A DNA stretch of 64,000 bases from Archangium lipolyticum (lineage in GTDB: Bacteria > Myxococcota > Myxococcia > Myxococcales > Myxococcaceae): contig NZ_JANKBZ010000001.1 in NCBI RefSeq assembly GCF_024623785.1, forward strand, positions 372,001 through 436,000, given 5' to 3'. Under the pieces are notes generated by a model. It was not told the DNA's origin and did no database searches. It saw nothing but the letters and a program-made list of their open reading frames with translations. Shown piece after piece: positions 47,622 to 59,627 of the stretch. The translations under genes were made by a program, and so were the position numbers. Numbering within the stretch: position 1 is the stretch's first letter; each line of letters starts with the position of its first letter.

Positions 47622-48896
47622 ATGGACGACACCTGGATCAACTGCCCCCACTGCGGACTCAAGCACCGGCCGAGGGCCCAGGGCCTCTGCCCCCGCTGTG
47701 GCCGGACCTCGAGCGCCTCCCGCGCGTCCGCCACGTCCATCCCGGCCATTCCCGTGGCCCCGAGCATTCCCGTGGCCCGGGTCGCTCCGGCCAGTCCGTC
47801 CGTGTCCATGCCCCGCGCGCCGGCCCTGGAGCACGTGCCCACGGTGGAGCACATCCCACCGATTCCGCTGGAGCACCACCCCCTCCGGGAGCACCTCCCC
47901 GCGCTGGAGCGCGCCCCGGCCCAGGAGCGCGCCCAGCCCCAGGCCGATTCATCCGGAACGGGCGTGCTCCAGCTCGGCGGCGGCATCCTGCTGCTCAACG
48001 CGGTGCTCCACCTGTTCGAGTTCCTCTTCCTGCCCTCGGTGTCGACGGATGCGTCGCTCCGGGCGGCCCAGCTCGCGGGGACGCTCATCGGCGTGGGACT
48101 CGATCTGCTGCTCGGCGTCAGCTTCCTCCGGGGAAAGGACCAGCTGCGCACCCTGGCGCTGATCCGGCTGGTGGTGGGCATGTTCCTGTTCGGAGGCATG
48201 AGCCTCTACCAGGCCCAGTACCTCTTCACGCTCGTCGTGGTCGCCTTCTCCTGCGGCGTCCTGGTGCTCGTCTGGGGCAAACCCTCCGCCCTCCTCGCCG
48301 GTGTCGGCCTCACCGCCGTGCTGCTCGGCGTGGTCGTCGAGCTCTTCGGCTTCCACCGGCTCGCCGAGACCCAGCCCCTGGCCGATCGGGCCAGGATCGC
48401 CCTGCGACCGGATCTCGAGGGACGCCGGTTCGGTGAGGACATGTCGATCGTCGGCGACCGCCACGCCTACAAGCTGCGCGTCCCCTCCGACGGCTGGTAC
48501 CGCCGCAAGGCGGAGGTGGCCCGCGTCTCGGACTCCCACATCGACCTGTGGCTGACCCAGCCGGATGGAAATGCCCACCTCTCGGTGGCCGTGCGCGACT
48601 GGAGCGACGCGAACGCGACGGACCTGCGCGAGGCCCGGGATCAGGCGCTCGAGGAGCTCAAGCGCCAGTACCCCGGCTTCCAGGTGAGTGAGACCTCGGA
48701 CAACGGCACCCGGATCGAGGATCCCAGCATCGCCACCCTCAACGGCGGCGCGACCCGGAGCGGCCAGCCCTTCCTCTTCGAGGTGTCGCTCCACAAGGTG
48801 GGCAACACGCTCCTGCGGGTCACCGCCTTCGCCCCGAACGGCAGCTTCGAGACGCTCCACCTCCACGGAGCCACCCTGGGGCTGCGGGCCAACTAG
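47622..48896 (+). CDS. zinc-ribbon membrane protein with soluble C-terminal domain (unknown)
   Basis: A 424-aa protein. The first 28 residues are a zinc ribbon (CPHCGLKHRP.. and CPRCGR). A Pro/Ala/His linker follows to about 108. Then come about five hydrophobic helices (110-255, from GTGVLQLGGGILLLNAVLHL to LLGVVVELFGF). The C-terminal 165 residues form a soluble alpha+beta domain (YKLRVPSDGWYRRKAEVARVSDSHIDLWL; FLFEVSLHKVGNTLLRV) resembling PsbP or lipoprotein-like ligand domains. Similar zinc-ribbon/TM proteins are frequent in Myxococcota but uncharacterised. It is convergent with the marR gene, 19 bp apart. Confidence 0.72.
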   Translation: MDDTWINCPHCGLKHRPRAQGLCPRCGRTSSASRASATSIPAIPVAPSIPVARVAPASPSVSMPRAPALEHVPTVEHIPPIPLEHHPLREHLPALERAPAQERAQPQADSSGTGVLQLGGGILLLNAVLHLFEFLFLPSVSTDASLRAAQLAGTLIGVGLDLLLGVSFLRGKDQLRTLALIRLVVGMFLFGGMSLYQAQYLFTLVVVAFSCGVLVLVWGKPSALLAGVGLTAVLLGVVVELFGFHRLAETQPLADRARIALRPDLEGRRFGEDMSIVGDRHAYKLRVPSDGWYRRKAEVARVSDSHIDLWLTQPDGNAHLSVAVRDWSDANATDLREARDQALEELKRQYPGFQVSETSDNGTRIEDPSIATLNGGATRSGQPFLFEVSLHKVGNTLLRVTAFAPNGSFETLHLHGATLGLRAN

Positions 48897-48915
48897 CGCC
48901 CGCTCCCTCGCCAGG

Positions 48916-49359
48916 TCAGTTCGAGGAGTTGCTCGCCTCGACGGGGCAGTGCCCCTGCGTCAGCGCCACCTGGAGCTTCTCCAGCAGGCGCTTGAGCTCC
49001 TGCATCTCCGCGGACGTGAGGTGCTGGCTCGCCTCCTCATCCAGCCAATGCCCCGCCTCTCGCAGCACCGAGATGTCCGCATGGCTGGCCTCGGTCACCT
49101 CCAGGCGGACGCAGCGGCGATCCTCCCCCGCGCAGCGCTTGACCAGCCCCTCCTCTTCCAACCGATCCACCATCCGGCTCACCGCCGGTGCATCCATCAA
49201 CAACCGCTCGGCCAGCGCCGCCTGGGTGCGCACCCCCTCCTGGATGACCTTCAGGGCCACCAGTTGCTGGAAGGGCCGACGTGTCCGCCCACTCACCCGG
49301 CGAGAAATCAGCCGGTGGATGGTGCGTCGCACGGATGCCATTTGCTCCGCGAGCGTCAT
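48916..49359 (-). CDS. MarR-family transcription regulator
   Basis: A 147-aa winged-helix repressor. It has the typical helix-turn-helix QAALAERLLMDAPAVSRMVDRLEEEGLVKR and wing CAGEDRRCVRLEVTEAS. Start ATG 49359 gives MTLAEQMASV; an in-frame ATG at 49458 would run through the operator palindrome and is unlikely. It is divergent from the TolC/MFP/RND efflux operon, the standard place for a repressor of such pumps, and a 21-bp palindrome lies 20 bp upstream. The inducing compound is unknown. Confidence 0.88.
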   Translation of the reverse strand: MTLAEQMASVRRTIHRLISRRVSGRTRRPFQQLVALKVIQEGVRTQAALAERLLMDAPAVSRMVDRLEEEGLVKRCAGEDRRCVRLEVTEASHADISVLREAGHWLDEEASQHLTSAEMQELKRLLEKLQVALTQGHCPVEASNSSN

Positions 49360-49378
49360 TTGTCGTAACAATGCTTGT

Positions 49379-49399
49379 TGTTGACAACAATTGTCAACA
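49379..49399. promoter_or_regulatory. palindromic operator between marR and the efflux operon
   Basis: Perfect 9-3-9 inverted repeat (TGTTGACAA, CAA, TTGTCAACA). Both arms contain TTGACA on opposite strands, so the site overlaps potential -35 boxes of both divergent promoters. It is a probable binding site of the MarR protein. Confidence 0.7.
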
Positions 49400-49491
49400 G
49401 CATCATTACACCGAATAAATCCGTGCGCTGACCGTTCAGGGGGGCAATCGATCAGCACACTTGAGGCTCAAAGTTTCTGGTTCACACCTGT

Positions 49492-50883
49492 ATGCTCCTC
49501 AGACCCACATACCTCCTCGCGGTGCTCCTCGCGGCCCCGGCCCTGGCACAACAGCAGGAGCCGCTCGTGCCGCCGCCGCCCCTGTTCCAGCCGCAGGTGG
49601 ATGATCCGATGCTCGTCCCCGCCCCTCCCGCCGCCAAGCTGGTGGGGACCTGGGAGGAGGCGCTCGGGTTGGTGCGCGAGCGCTCCACGGACCTGCGCAC
49701 CGCCCAGGCCAACGTCGAGCGCGCCGAGGGCCGCTGGCGCCAAGCGCTGTCGCTGCTGTTGCCCAACGCCCGCGTGTCGGCGGGGGTCGCCATCGACGTG
49801 CTCAACCCCAACAACCCCGTGGGGCTCACGGGCGCGCCGGTCATCACGCCGCCCGGAACCGAGCGCCAACCCACCGTGCCGCTCGGCAGCGGAACGGTGT
49901 CCTTGACGCAGTCGGTGGTGGACTTCAGCGCCTGGCGCGGGCTGGCGTCGGCCGACAAGGCCGAGGACAGCGCCCGGGCTAACCTCCAGGACGTGCAGCG
50001 CCGCCTCACCCTGGGGCTGGCGCGCACCCTGGTGGCCACCGTGGCCGCCGAGCGCACCGCGGAGATCAACCGCGTGGGCCTGCGCCGGGCCATCGAGCGC
50101 GCCGCGCTCACCCAGCGCTCCTTCGAGCTGGGCGCGGGCACCCAGCTGGACGTGGTGCGCGTGCGCCAGGACGTGGAGGTGGCGCGGCAGGCGCTCATCT
50201 CCGGTGACGAGCAGCTGCGCCGCGCCCGGGAGGCGCTCGGCCTGTCCCTGGGCTTCCCCCAGGAGGTGGGCGTGAGCACGTCCTTCAACCTCCAGGGGCT
50301 GGTGGAGCAGACCCGCGCCACCTGCGCGCCGCTGAAGGCCCTGAGCGAGCGGCCCGACCTGGAGGCCGCGCGCACCAACCTGGAGTCGACGCGCGAGAGC
50401 AGGCGCCAGGCTTCCGCCGGGTACCTCCCCTCGCTCGGCCTCACCAGCGGCCTGAATGCGCTCACCACGGATCCCGGCCCCGGACGGGTGGCCACCTGGA
50501 GCATCGCCGCCGTGCTGTCGGTGCCCATCTGGGAAGGCGGTCTGCGGGGCGGGCTGGTGCGTGAGCGCGCGGGCCTCGAGCAGCAGGCGGCCGAGTCGCT
50601 CGAGCGCACCCGGCGCGAGGTGGACGTGGAGGTGGCGCGCGCCCGGCGGAACGTGGAGGTGGCCGAGTCGCTGGTGAAGACGGCGACCGAGTCCCGGGAG
50701 CTGGCCGCGAAGACGGACCAGCTCACCCGCCGTGCTTATGAGGTAGGCCGCGGCAGCAGCCTGGAGCTGGTGCAAAGCGGTGCGGCCCTGCGACAGGCGG
50801 AGCTGTCGCTGGCCCTGCGTGAATTCGAACTCGTCCAGGCGCGCCTGGACGCATTCTTGACGGAGGCCCGGTGCGACTGGTGA
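49492..50883 (+). CDS. TolC-type outer-membrane efflux protein
   Basis: A 463-aa outer-membrane channel with a signal peptide (MLLRPTYLLAVLLAAPALA). It has the two-fold repeated coiled-coil pattern of TolC/OprM proteins (EALGLVRERSTDLRTAQANVERAEGRWRQA and LEAARTNLESTRESRRQA). The late segment VGRGSSLELVQSGAALRQAELSLA is also family-typical. It carries efflux substrates from the RND pump across the outer membrane. There is no lipobox, unlike OprM. First gene of a three-gene operon; its stop overlaps the adaptor gene. Confidence 0.93.
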   Translation: MLLRPTYLLAVLLAAPALAQQQEPLVPPPPLFQPQVDDPMLVPAPPAAKLVGTWEEALGLVRERSTDLRTAQANVERAEGRWRQALSLLLPNARVSAGVAIDVLNPNNPVGLTGAPVITPPGTERQPTVPLGSGTVSLTQSVVDFSAWRGLASADKAEDSARANLQDVQRRLTLGLARTLVATVAAERTAEINRVGLRRAIERAALTQRSFELGAGTQLDVVRVRQDVEVARQALISGDEQLRRAREALGLSLGFPQEVGVSTSFNLQGLVEQTRATCAPLKALSERPDLEAARTNLESTRESRRQASAGYLPSLGLTSGLNALTTDPGPGRVATWSIAAVLSVPIWEGGLRGGLVRERAGLEQQAAESLERTRREVDVEVARARRNVEVAESLVKTATESRELAAKTDQLTRRAYEVGRGSSLELVQSGAALRQAELSLALREFELVQARLDAFLTEARCDW

Positions 50884-52034
50884 GAAGGGTACGCCCCCTG
50901 AAGGCGATCGTGATGGGAGTGTGGGGTGCCGCGCTGGTGGTGGGCGCCTCGGGTTGTGGCAACAAGCCGGCGGCCAAGGCGCCGCCCCCCGCGCGTGAGA
51001 TCGAGGTGGTACAGCTCGCGCCCAGCGAGGTGCGGGATACCGGCGAGTACCTGGGCACGCTGATGTCGCGCCAGAGCGTCAACGTGCTGCCCCAGGTGGC
51101 CGGCTACGTGCGCCGCATCCACGTGCGCCCGGGCCAGAAGGTGGAGGCAGGTGCGCCCCTCATCGACGTGGATGCGCGCGAGGAGACGGCGGCGCTCGAG
51201 ACGGCCCGCGCCCAGCGCACCTCCTCCGAGGTGAACCTGGAGCAGGCCCGCCGCACGCGCGCCCGCATCGAGTCCCTCTACAAGGAAGGGCTGGCGAGCG
51301 CCCAGGAGCTGGAGCAGGCCCGGGCCCAGGTGGACGCGCTGGAGGCCAACACGCGCGCCGCCGCCGCCACGGAGGCCCAGCGCGAGGTGCAGCTCGGGTT
51401 CAACACCGTGCGCGCTCCCTTCGCCGGCACGGTGGGCGACGTGCTGGTGCGCGTGGGCGACTTCGTGAGCGCCACCACGCCGCTGACCAGCGTGGCCCAG
51501 GCGGACGTGCTCGAGGTGAGCGTGGCGGTGCCGTCCGAGCGGGCCCGCTCGCTGCGGCCCGAGACGCCGCTCGAGGTGCTCGACTCGAACGGGAAGGTGC
51601 TGCTCACCAGCACCGTCTTCTTCGTCGCGCCCCAGGCGGATCCCCGCACCCAGCTGGTGGAGGTGAAGGCCGCCTTCCGCAACACCGTGGGCCTGCGTCC
51701 CAGCGAGCTGGTGCGCGCGCGCCTCGTCTACTCCACGCGCAACGCCCTGCAGCTGCCGGCGCTCGCGGTGGTGCGCCAGAGCGGCCAGCCGTTCGCCCTG
51801 GTGGTGACGGACAAGGGAGGCCAGAAGGTGGTGGAGCGCCGCCCCATCAAGCTCGGAGCGCTCGGGGAGCTGGCCTACGTGGTGGAGAGTGGATTGAAGG
51901 AGGGCGAGCAGGTGGCCGTCACCTCGTTGCAGGCGCTGCGTGATGGGGCGCCTGTGAAGGTGAAGGGCACGGTCGCCCAGGCCGGAACGCAAGCAGCGAC
52001 CGCTGGCGGTGGAGCCGCCGGGGGCAGCCGGTAG
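50871..52034 (+). CDS. membrane-fusion adaptor of RND efflux pump (lipoprotein)
   Basis: A 387-aa periplasmic adaptor. A signal peptide with lipobox (VVGASGC) anchors it to the inner membrane. The order is lipoyl half (VLPQVAGYVRRIHVRPGQKVEAGAPLIDVD), helical hairpin (about 100-170), second lipoyl half (TVRAPFAGTVGDVLVRVGDFVSATTPL) and a beta-barrel domain, as in AcrA. GTG 50871 (GGAGG 4 nt upstream) overlaps the TolC gene by 13 bp. GTG 50880 is a close alternative that makes a GTGA overlap. Confidence 0.93.
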   Translation: MRLVRRVRPLKAIVMGVWGAALVVGASGCGNKPAAKAPPPAREIEVVQLAPSEVRDTGEYLGTLMSRQSVNVLPQVAGYVRRIHVRPGQKVEAGAPLIDVDAREETAALETARAQRTSSEVNLEQARRTRARIESLYKEGLASAQELEQARAQVDALEANTRAAAATEAQREVQLGFNTVRAPFAGTVGDVLVRVGDFVSATTPLTSVAQADVLEVSVAVPSERARSLRPETPLEVLDSNGKVLLTSTVFFVAPQADPRTQLVEVKAAFRNTVGLRPSELVRARLVYSTRNALQLPALAVVRQSGQPFALVVTDKGGQKVVERRPIKLGALGELAYVVESGLKEGEQVAVTSLQALRDGAPVKVKGTVAQAGTQAATAGGGAAGGSR

Positions 52035-52066
52035 GCAACAGCAGAGAGAATGAGGGCGCCAACGCC

Positions 52067-55216
<3,150 letters not shown>

Positions 55217-55222
55217 GCCCCA

Positions 55223-55258
55223 GGCCCCTCTCCCCGGCTCACACGCCGGGGAGGGGCA
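55223..55258. terminator. GC hairpin between RND and carotenoid operons
   Basis: Arms GCCCCTCTCCCCGGC and GCCGGGGAGGGGC with one bulge and a 6-nt loop, 7 bp after the RND stop and overlapping the end of the convergent crtU-like gene. Probable bidirectional terminator. Confidence 0.65.
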
Positions 55259-56786
55259 GGCCGGCCAGCAGCCCGGTCCTGGGCACGGACCAGATCTCCT
55301 CGCCCTGAGTGCCCCAACCCGCCAGCAGGTGGTTGGCCGCCATGAAGCCCGAGGTGGTGGCCCGCTCCATCAGCGCGGTGGGAATGGGCAGGCGGACGAA
55401 GTCTCCAGCGAGCGCCACCCGTGGCGATGCCGTCTCCACCGTGGGACGCTCCTGGAAGGAGCCCGGCGCGAACGCGGGGCAATCCTGGCGCAGCAGGAAT
55501 CGCTCCTCGAGAACGCGTGCGCCGGCGAGCTCCGGATAGAGCTGATGCAGGGCCCCGAGGAGCTCGCGCCTCACCTCCTCCTCGTCGGCTCCCGGTGGCA
55601 GGCCATAGGCATGGAGCTCGACCACCGAGCCCCCGGTCCGCGCCGCCCAGCGCCGACTCTCGCCCTCGAAGAGATGGTAGAGCGAGATGTTGTCGATCAT
55701 CCCCATCCCCGTGGTGCCCACGAAGGGATGACGGCCCGGCACCGTCGGCCGATCCATCCACAACCGCCAGACCGCGAACGGCGAGGTCAGCGCGAGCGCC
55801 CTCACCTTCGCGCGCCACTTCTTGTCGAGCAGCTCCGGTGAGTCCGCGACGATCCGCTGGAGCGCGGGCACGGGAGTGGCGAGCACCACCGCGTCCGCCT
55901 CGACGGGCTCGCCTCCTTCCACCCGGAGCCGGAACCCGCCGTCCACGCACGGGGTCACCGCGGTGACCGAACGGCCGAGTTGGAACCGGACGTGCCGCTC
56001 CTCCAGGTAACGCCTCAGCGGGAGCCAGAGCGCCGAGGCGAACGACTCGTCGAGCACGTCGAAGACGAGGCCCTCCGGATTCCCCATGAAGTAGAAGTGG
56101 AACATCATCAGCAGCTCGGCCGCCGACATCTCCTCCTCCGGGTTGAAGAAGGAGTGGGAGAAGACATCGAAGAGCATGCGCCGGGCGTGCGGCGGGAAAC
56201 GGAGCGAGTCCAGGTACTCGCGCGCATTGCGGTGATCGAACGTGGCGTACGTCCGCTCCATGTCGAACGCCAGCATCGCCAGGCCGGACCGGACATCGAT
56301 GTGGCGCAGCTCCGTCAGCTTCAACGAGGAGGTGCGGCGGACGAGACCGATGAGATTGAAGGGCGGGAGCGCGGGGAGGTTGGAGAAAGACTCCACGCTG
56401 CCCCCAGGACCGAGGATGGGGTAGTCCTCCAACCTGCGCAGACGCTCCAGCCGGGGATCCACCCGGCGCAGCAGCGCCCGCAGGTTGTAGTACTGGCGGA
56501 AGAAGGCGTGGAAGCCGCGCTCCATGTCGAAGGGCTCGCCGTCCGACAGGCGATCCCTCCAGCCCCCTACCCGGCCCCCGAGGAAGGGCTCGCGCTCGAT
56601 GACGGTGACGTGGACGCCGCGCTCGGCCAGGACGGTGGCGGCCGCCATGCCCGCCAACCCGCCGCCCACGATCGCCGCACGGCGGCCTTCTGGCGCACGC
56701 GGGAGCCGGGCCCGGGAAGAGGAAGCAAGCCGCTCGGGAGAGAGGCGCCCGATGGACAGCTTCGGCAGTTCGAGCGGAAGGCGCAT
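55239..56786 (-). CDS. crtU: CrtU-type FAD carotenoid desaturase/methyltransferase
   Basis: A 515-aa flavoprotein. A Rossmann FAD fold opens at AIVGGGLAGMAAATVLAERG (about 38-57), with the second GR motif EPFLGGRVGGW. The block MERGFHAFFRQYYNLRALLRRVDP and LEDYPILGPGGSVESF is characteristic of CrtU beta-carotene desaturase/methyltransferases. These turn beta-rings into aromatic rings (isorenieratene, chlorobactene). A FAD-binding C-terminus (PRVALAGDFVRLPIPTALMERATTSG) is present. Start 56786 follows GGAG; it lies 11 bp after the cruA-like stop. A general phytoene-desaturase-like amine oxidase is the main alternative. Confidence 0.75.
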   Translation of the reverse strand: MRLPLELPKLSIGRLSPERLASSSRARLPRAPEGRRAAIVGGGLAGMAAATVLAERGVHVTVIEREPFLGGRVGGWRDRLSDGEPFDMERGFHAFFRQYYNLRALLRRVDPRLERLRRLEDYPILGPGGSVESFSNLPALPPFNLIGLVRRTSSLKLTELRHIDVRSGLAMLAFDMERTYATFDHRNAREYLDSLRFPPHARRMLFDVFSHSFFNPEEEMSAAELLMMFHFYFMGNPEGLVFDVLDESFASALWLPLRRYLEERHVRFQLGRSVTAVTPCVDGGFRLRVEGGEPVEADAVVLATPVPALQRIVADSPELLDKKWRAKVRALALTSPFAVWRLWMDRPTVPGRHPFVGTTGMGMIDNISLYHLFEGESRRWAARTGGSVVELHAYGLPPGADEEEVRRELLGALHQLYPELAGARVLEERFLLRQDCPAFAPGSFQERPTVETASPRVALAGDFVRLPIPTALMERATTSGFMAANHLLAGWGTQGEEIWSVPRTGLLAGLPLPGV

Positions 56787-56797
56787 GGGAGCTCCGG

Positions 56798-58252
56798 TCA
56801 GGGTGGGAGGGGCCGAAGGAGCAACACGCGGGAGAGCCCCTCCAACCATCGGACGACGGCGAGCGGACCGAAGCCCGCGAGCGTGAGGGCATCCCTGTAG
56901 ACCCGGGGCCGCTTCCACGCGATGTGCTGGAGGAAGCGCACGAAATCGGGCCCGGGCATCTGGTCTTTGAGCAGTGACGCGTAGACGTCATTGCCCATCT
57001 CGTGGAGCGCGGCGAAGGCGGTATCCAGGAGCCGGTTCACCTCGTCGCGGCGCTCCGGCTCGCGCGGAGGCACGGCCATGAAGAGCGCCAGCGCCCCGGT
57101 CACCGAGTGCAGCGGCGTGTCGTGGACGATCGACCCCAATGGGAAACGGTCGCTCGCGAGCGCGGCGGCGATGGCCCTCGACCCGGGGAGGAACGAGCGC
57201 ATCATCGCGCCGAAGCCGCAGTAGGTGAGCGGCGAATGGCGCGCGGCCGCATCGCCCACCAGCACCACGCGGCGCCCCGGGGCACTCGGAGGCGGCACCA
57301 GCCGCGACCAGCCCGGGATGTAGCCGAACGTCGGCCGGAGGAGACGCGGCGCTCCCCGCTTGTACCCTCCGAGCCGCTCGAAGAACCGCCCGTAGAGCTG
57401 GAGCAGCGCATGCTGCCGGATCTTCCGTGCCCGCGCGTAATAGAACAGGTAGACCGTCGCCTCGCCCGGGCGCCCGGGAAACCCCTCCCAGATGTGCTGG
57501 CGCCCCTCCTCCACGCCCTCGGTCGTCACCAGGATGTCGCCCACCCGGGGATCCAGCTCGTCGGGAGCGGTGCCTTCCTTCAGTCCGGCGAGCACGCCTC
57601 CCACGGTGGGACAGAGGAGATCCGCGGTCGCATGGGGACTGGAGATGCCCCGCGCATCGAGCACCACGCGGGCGGTCACCTCGGCTCGTCCGCCTCCGGT
57701 CCGCTCGAACAGCAGGCGCACCGCCTCGGAACCCTCGCCCATGCCCACCAGGGAATGCCCATCGTGGAAGGCGACGCCGCGCCGCTCGGCACGGCGGCGG
57801 ATCTCCGAGAGGAGCCGGCCGGCATCGACGGCGTGGTCGAGCACGCCCTGGACCGGATACTCACCACCACCATGCCAGCGGCAGACGCCCCGCTCGTAGC
57901 GGGCGACGATGAGCGACTCCACCTCCTCTGGCCGGAAGAGGCCGCTCGCCGTCAGGGGCGCGAGCTCGGGACGGCTGATGTTCCACTCGCGATGAGCCAC
58001 CGCCGCCCGGGCCCGCTCGAACACCCCGACCTTCAGGCCCAGGCTGGCCAGCACGGGCGCGAACAGCAGCGACAGGCCGCCGCCCACGAGCACCACGTCG
58101 AAGTCCGGGCGGGTGCCCCTTCCGGGTGCGCGCACGAAGCGCGCCTCGACAGGCGGCCGGACGCGCTCCGCATCGAGCCGCTCCAGACGTTCGAGCAACT
58201 CGGGCCCTCCCGCCTCGCGAACCCGGGCCTTGATCTCCTCGAGTTCCAGCAC
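56798..58252 (-). CDS. cruA: CruA-type lycopene cyclase
   Basis: A 484-aa FAD protein of the CruA/CruP cyclase family known from green sulfur bacteria and cyanobacteria. The FAD motif is DFDVVLVGGGLSLLFAPVLASLGLKVGVFER (about 49-79). The family-specific block HREWNISRPELAPLTASGLF follows. Later markers are LDARGISSPHA and VVLVGDAAARHSPLTYCGFGAMMRS. It converts psi ends of lycopene to beta or gamma rings. GTG 58252 follows GAGGAGGG by 3 nt and lies 9 bp after the kinase gene. Its pairing with a CrtU homologue supports a carotenoid role. Confidence 0.8.
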   Translation of the reverse strand: MLELEEIKARVREAGGPELLERLERLDAERVRPPVEARFVRAPGRGTRPDFDVVLVGGGLSLLFAPVLASLGLKVGVFERARAAVAHREWNISRPELAPLTASGLFRPEEVESLIVARYERGVCRWHGGGEYPVQGVLDHAVDAGRLLSEIRRRAERRGVAFHDGHSLVGMGEGSEAVRLLFERTGGGRAEVTARVVLDARGISSPHATADLLCPTVGGVLAGLKEGTAPDELDPRVGDILVTTEGVEEGRQHIWEGFPGRPGEATVYLFYYARARKIRQHALLQLYGRFFERLGGYKRGAPRLLRPTFGYIPGWSRLVPPPSAPGRRVVLVGDAAARHSPLTYCGFGAMMRSFLPGSRAIAAALASDRFPLGSIVHDTPLHSVTGALALFMAVPPREPERRDEVNRLLDTAFAALHEMGNDVYASLLKDQMPGPDFVRFLQHIAWKRPRVYRDALTLAGFGPLAVVRWLEGLSRVLLLRPLPP

Positions 58253-58261
58253 GGTCCCTCC

Positions 58262-59554
58262 TCAGCCACGCTCGAGCACCCGCAGGTAGACGGACCGGAA
58301 ATCGCCTCGGGCGCCCAGGGCTCGCAGGTTCTGCGCGCAGCCGCCCACCGCGCGCCCGAGCATCACCGCCTCCGCTGGCGGACGGACGCGCAGGAAGTCA
58401 CCGGCCCGGCGCAGGCCCAGCGCCCGCATGTCCGGCACCGAGGTGTCCCGCGCGTAGTCGTAGACATTCGTGCGCAGGGGCCGGGTGGCGATCTCCAGGA
58501 TCTCCGAGAGCAGACTCCGGGCGGTGGCCTCGTCGGTGTCCACCTCGAAGCCCGCGGCGCGGACGCCGGCCAGAGGGTCGTAGGGCAACCCGAGCACCTC
58601 GGACCGCATGAAGGCACGAATGGCCTCGACGAACTCGGGGCGGAACGTCTTCACGCACCCGAAGTCGAGCAGGGCCAGCCGGCCCTCCTCGGTGACGAGG
58701 AAGTTGCCAGGGTGCGGATCCGCGTGGAGCAGCGCCGCGGAGAAGAAGGGGCCGTGCACGGCGCGGATGAGCAGCTCGCTCACCCGCCAACGTGCGCTCG
58801 CGTCAGGCGCGGAGTCGATGAACTGCTGGAGCGTCCTGCCGCGCACCCGGGTCAGACAAAGCACATGACCTGACGAACGTTCCGGTACCGGCAGGGGAAC
58901 GACCAGCTCCGGTTCGGACGAGAGGACCTCCGCGAAACGGCGGGCCCGCTCCGCCTCGAGCAGGTAATCCGTCTCCCGCACCACTTCGCTCCGGAGCTCA
59001 TCCACGTAGCGGCGGCCATCGAGCAGCTTCGTGGTCAGACCCGCCGCGCGGGCCAGGGTGGAGAGGTTGTCGAAGTCGGACTCGACCGCTTCGGCGATGC
59101 CGGGATACTGGACCTTGACCACCACCTCGCGGCCATCTTCCAGGCGGGCGGCATGAACCTGCCCGAGCGAGGCGGCGGCCAGGGGCTCACGCGAGAACTC
59201 GGCGAACAGCCGCTCGGGCGGAGCGCCCAGCTCCGCCTCGATGATCTCCGCGATCTCCTCCACTGGGATGGGCGGTGCCTCGCTCTGCAGGCGGGCGATG
59301 ATCTGCCGCAGCTCTGGAGGGAGTGCATCCACGTCCATCGAGAGCGCCTGGCCGAGCTTCATCGCGGCGCCCTTCATCTCACCCAGCACGTGGGCGAAAT
59401 GACCGAGGGTGGAGCGGTCAATCGCCTCCGTCTCCGCGCCCGCCAGCTTGCGGACGGCTCGCCAGGCCAGTCCCGCCGAGCCCCGAGCGGAGAGCGCGGC
59501 CACCTTGCCGATTCGGGCCAGGCGGCCACGGGGCGGGTTCCGGGACTTGGACAT
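58262..59554 (-). CDS. ABC1/UbiB/ADCK-family atypical kinase
   Basis: A 430-aa protein-kinase-like fold with all ABC1 hallmarks. These are the KxGQ motif in MKLGQALSMD (about 70), the Ala-rich loop AAASLGQVHAA, VVVKVQYPG with the ATP lysine, HADPHPGNF (catalytic loop) and LLDFGCV. The family supports quinone synthesis and, in plastids and cyanobacteria, prenyl-lipid and carotenoid homeostasis. It heads a three-gene operon with the CruA- and CrtU-like genes, so a link to isoprenoid lipids is plausible but inferred. Start 59554 is chosen because the upstream frame to 60034 overlaps the divergent phosphoesterase gene. Confidence 0.9.
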   Translation of the reverse strand: MSKSRNPPRGRLARIGKVAALSARGSAGLAWRAVRKLAGAETEAIDRSTLGHFAHVLGEMKGAAMKLGQALSMDVDALPPELRQIIARLQSEAPPIPVEEIAEIIEAELGAPPERLFAEFSREPLAAASLGQVHAARLEDGREVVVKVQYPGIAEAVESDFDNLSTLARAAGLTTKLLDGRRYVDELRSEVVRETDYLLEAERARRFAEVLSSEPELVVPLPVPERSSGHVLCLTRVRGRTLQQFIDSAPDASARWRVSELLIRAVHGPFFSAALLHADPHPGNFLVTEEGRLALLDFGCVKTFRPEFVEAIRAFMRSEVLGLPYDPLAGVRAAGFEVDTDEATARSLLSEILEIATRPLRTNVYDYARDTSVPDMRALGLRRAGDFLRVRPPAEAVMLGRAVGGCAQNLRALGARGDFRSVYLRVLERG

Positions 59555-59627
59555 GGAGCTCAAGATAGGAGCGCGCGATCGACGCGGCCAGCGAGGCACG
59601 ACCGAGCGAGCGTGATATCCCTGGGCC

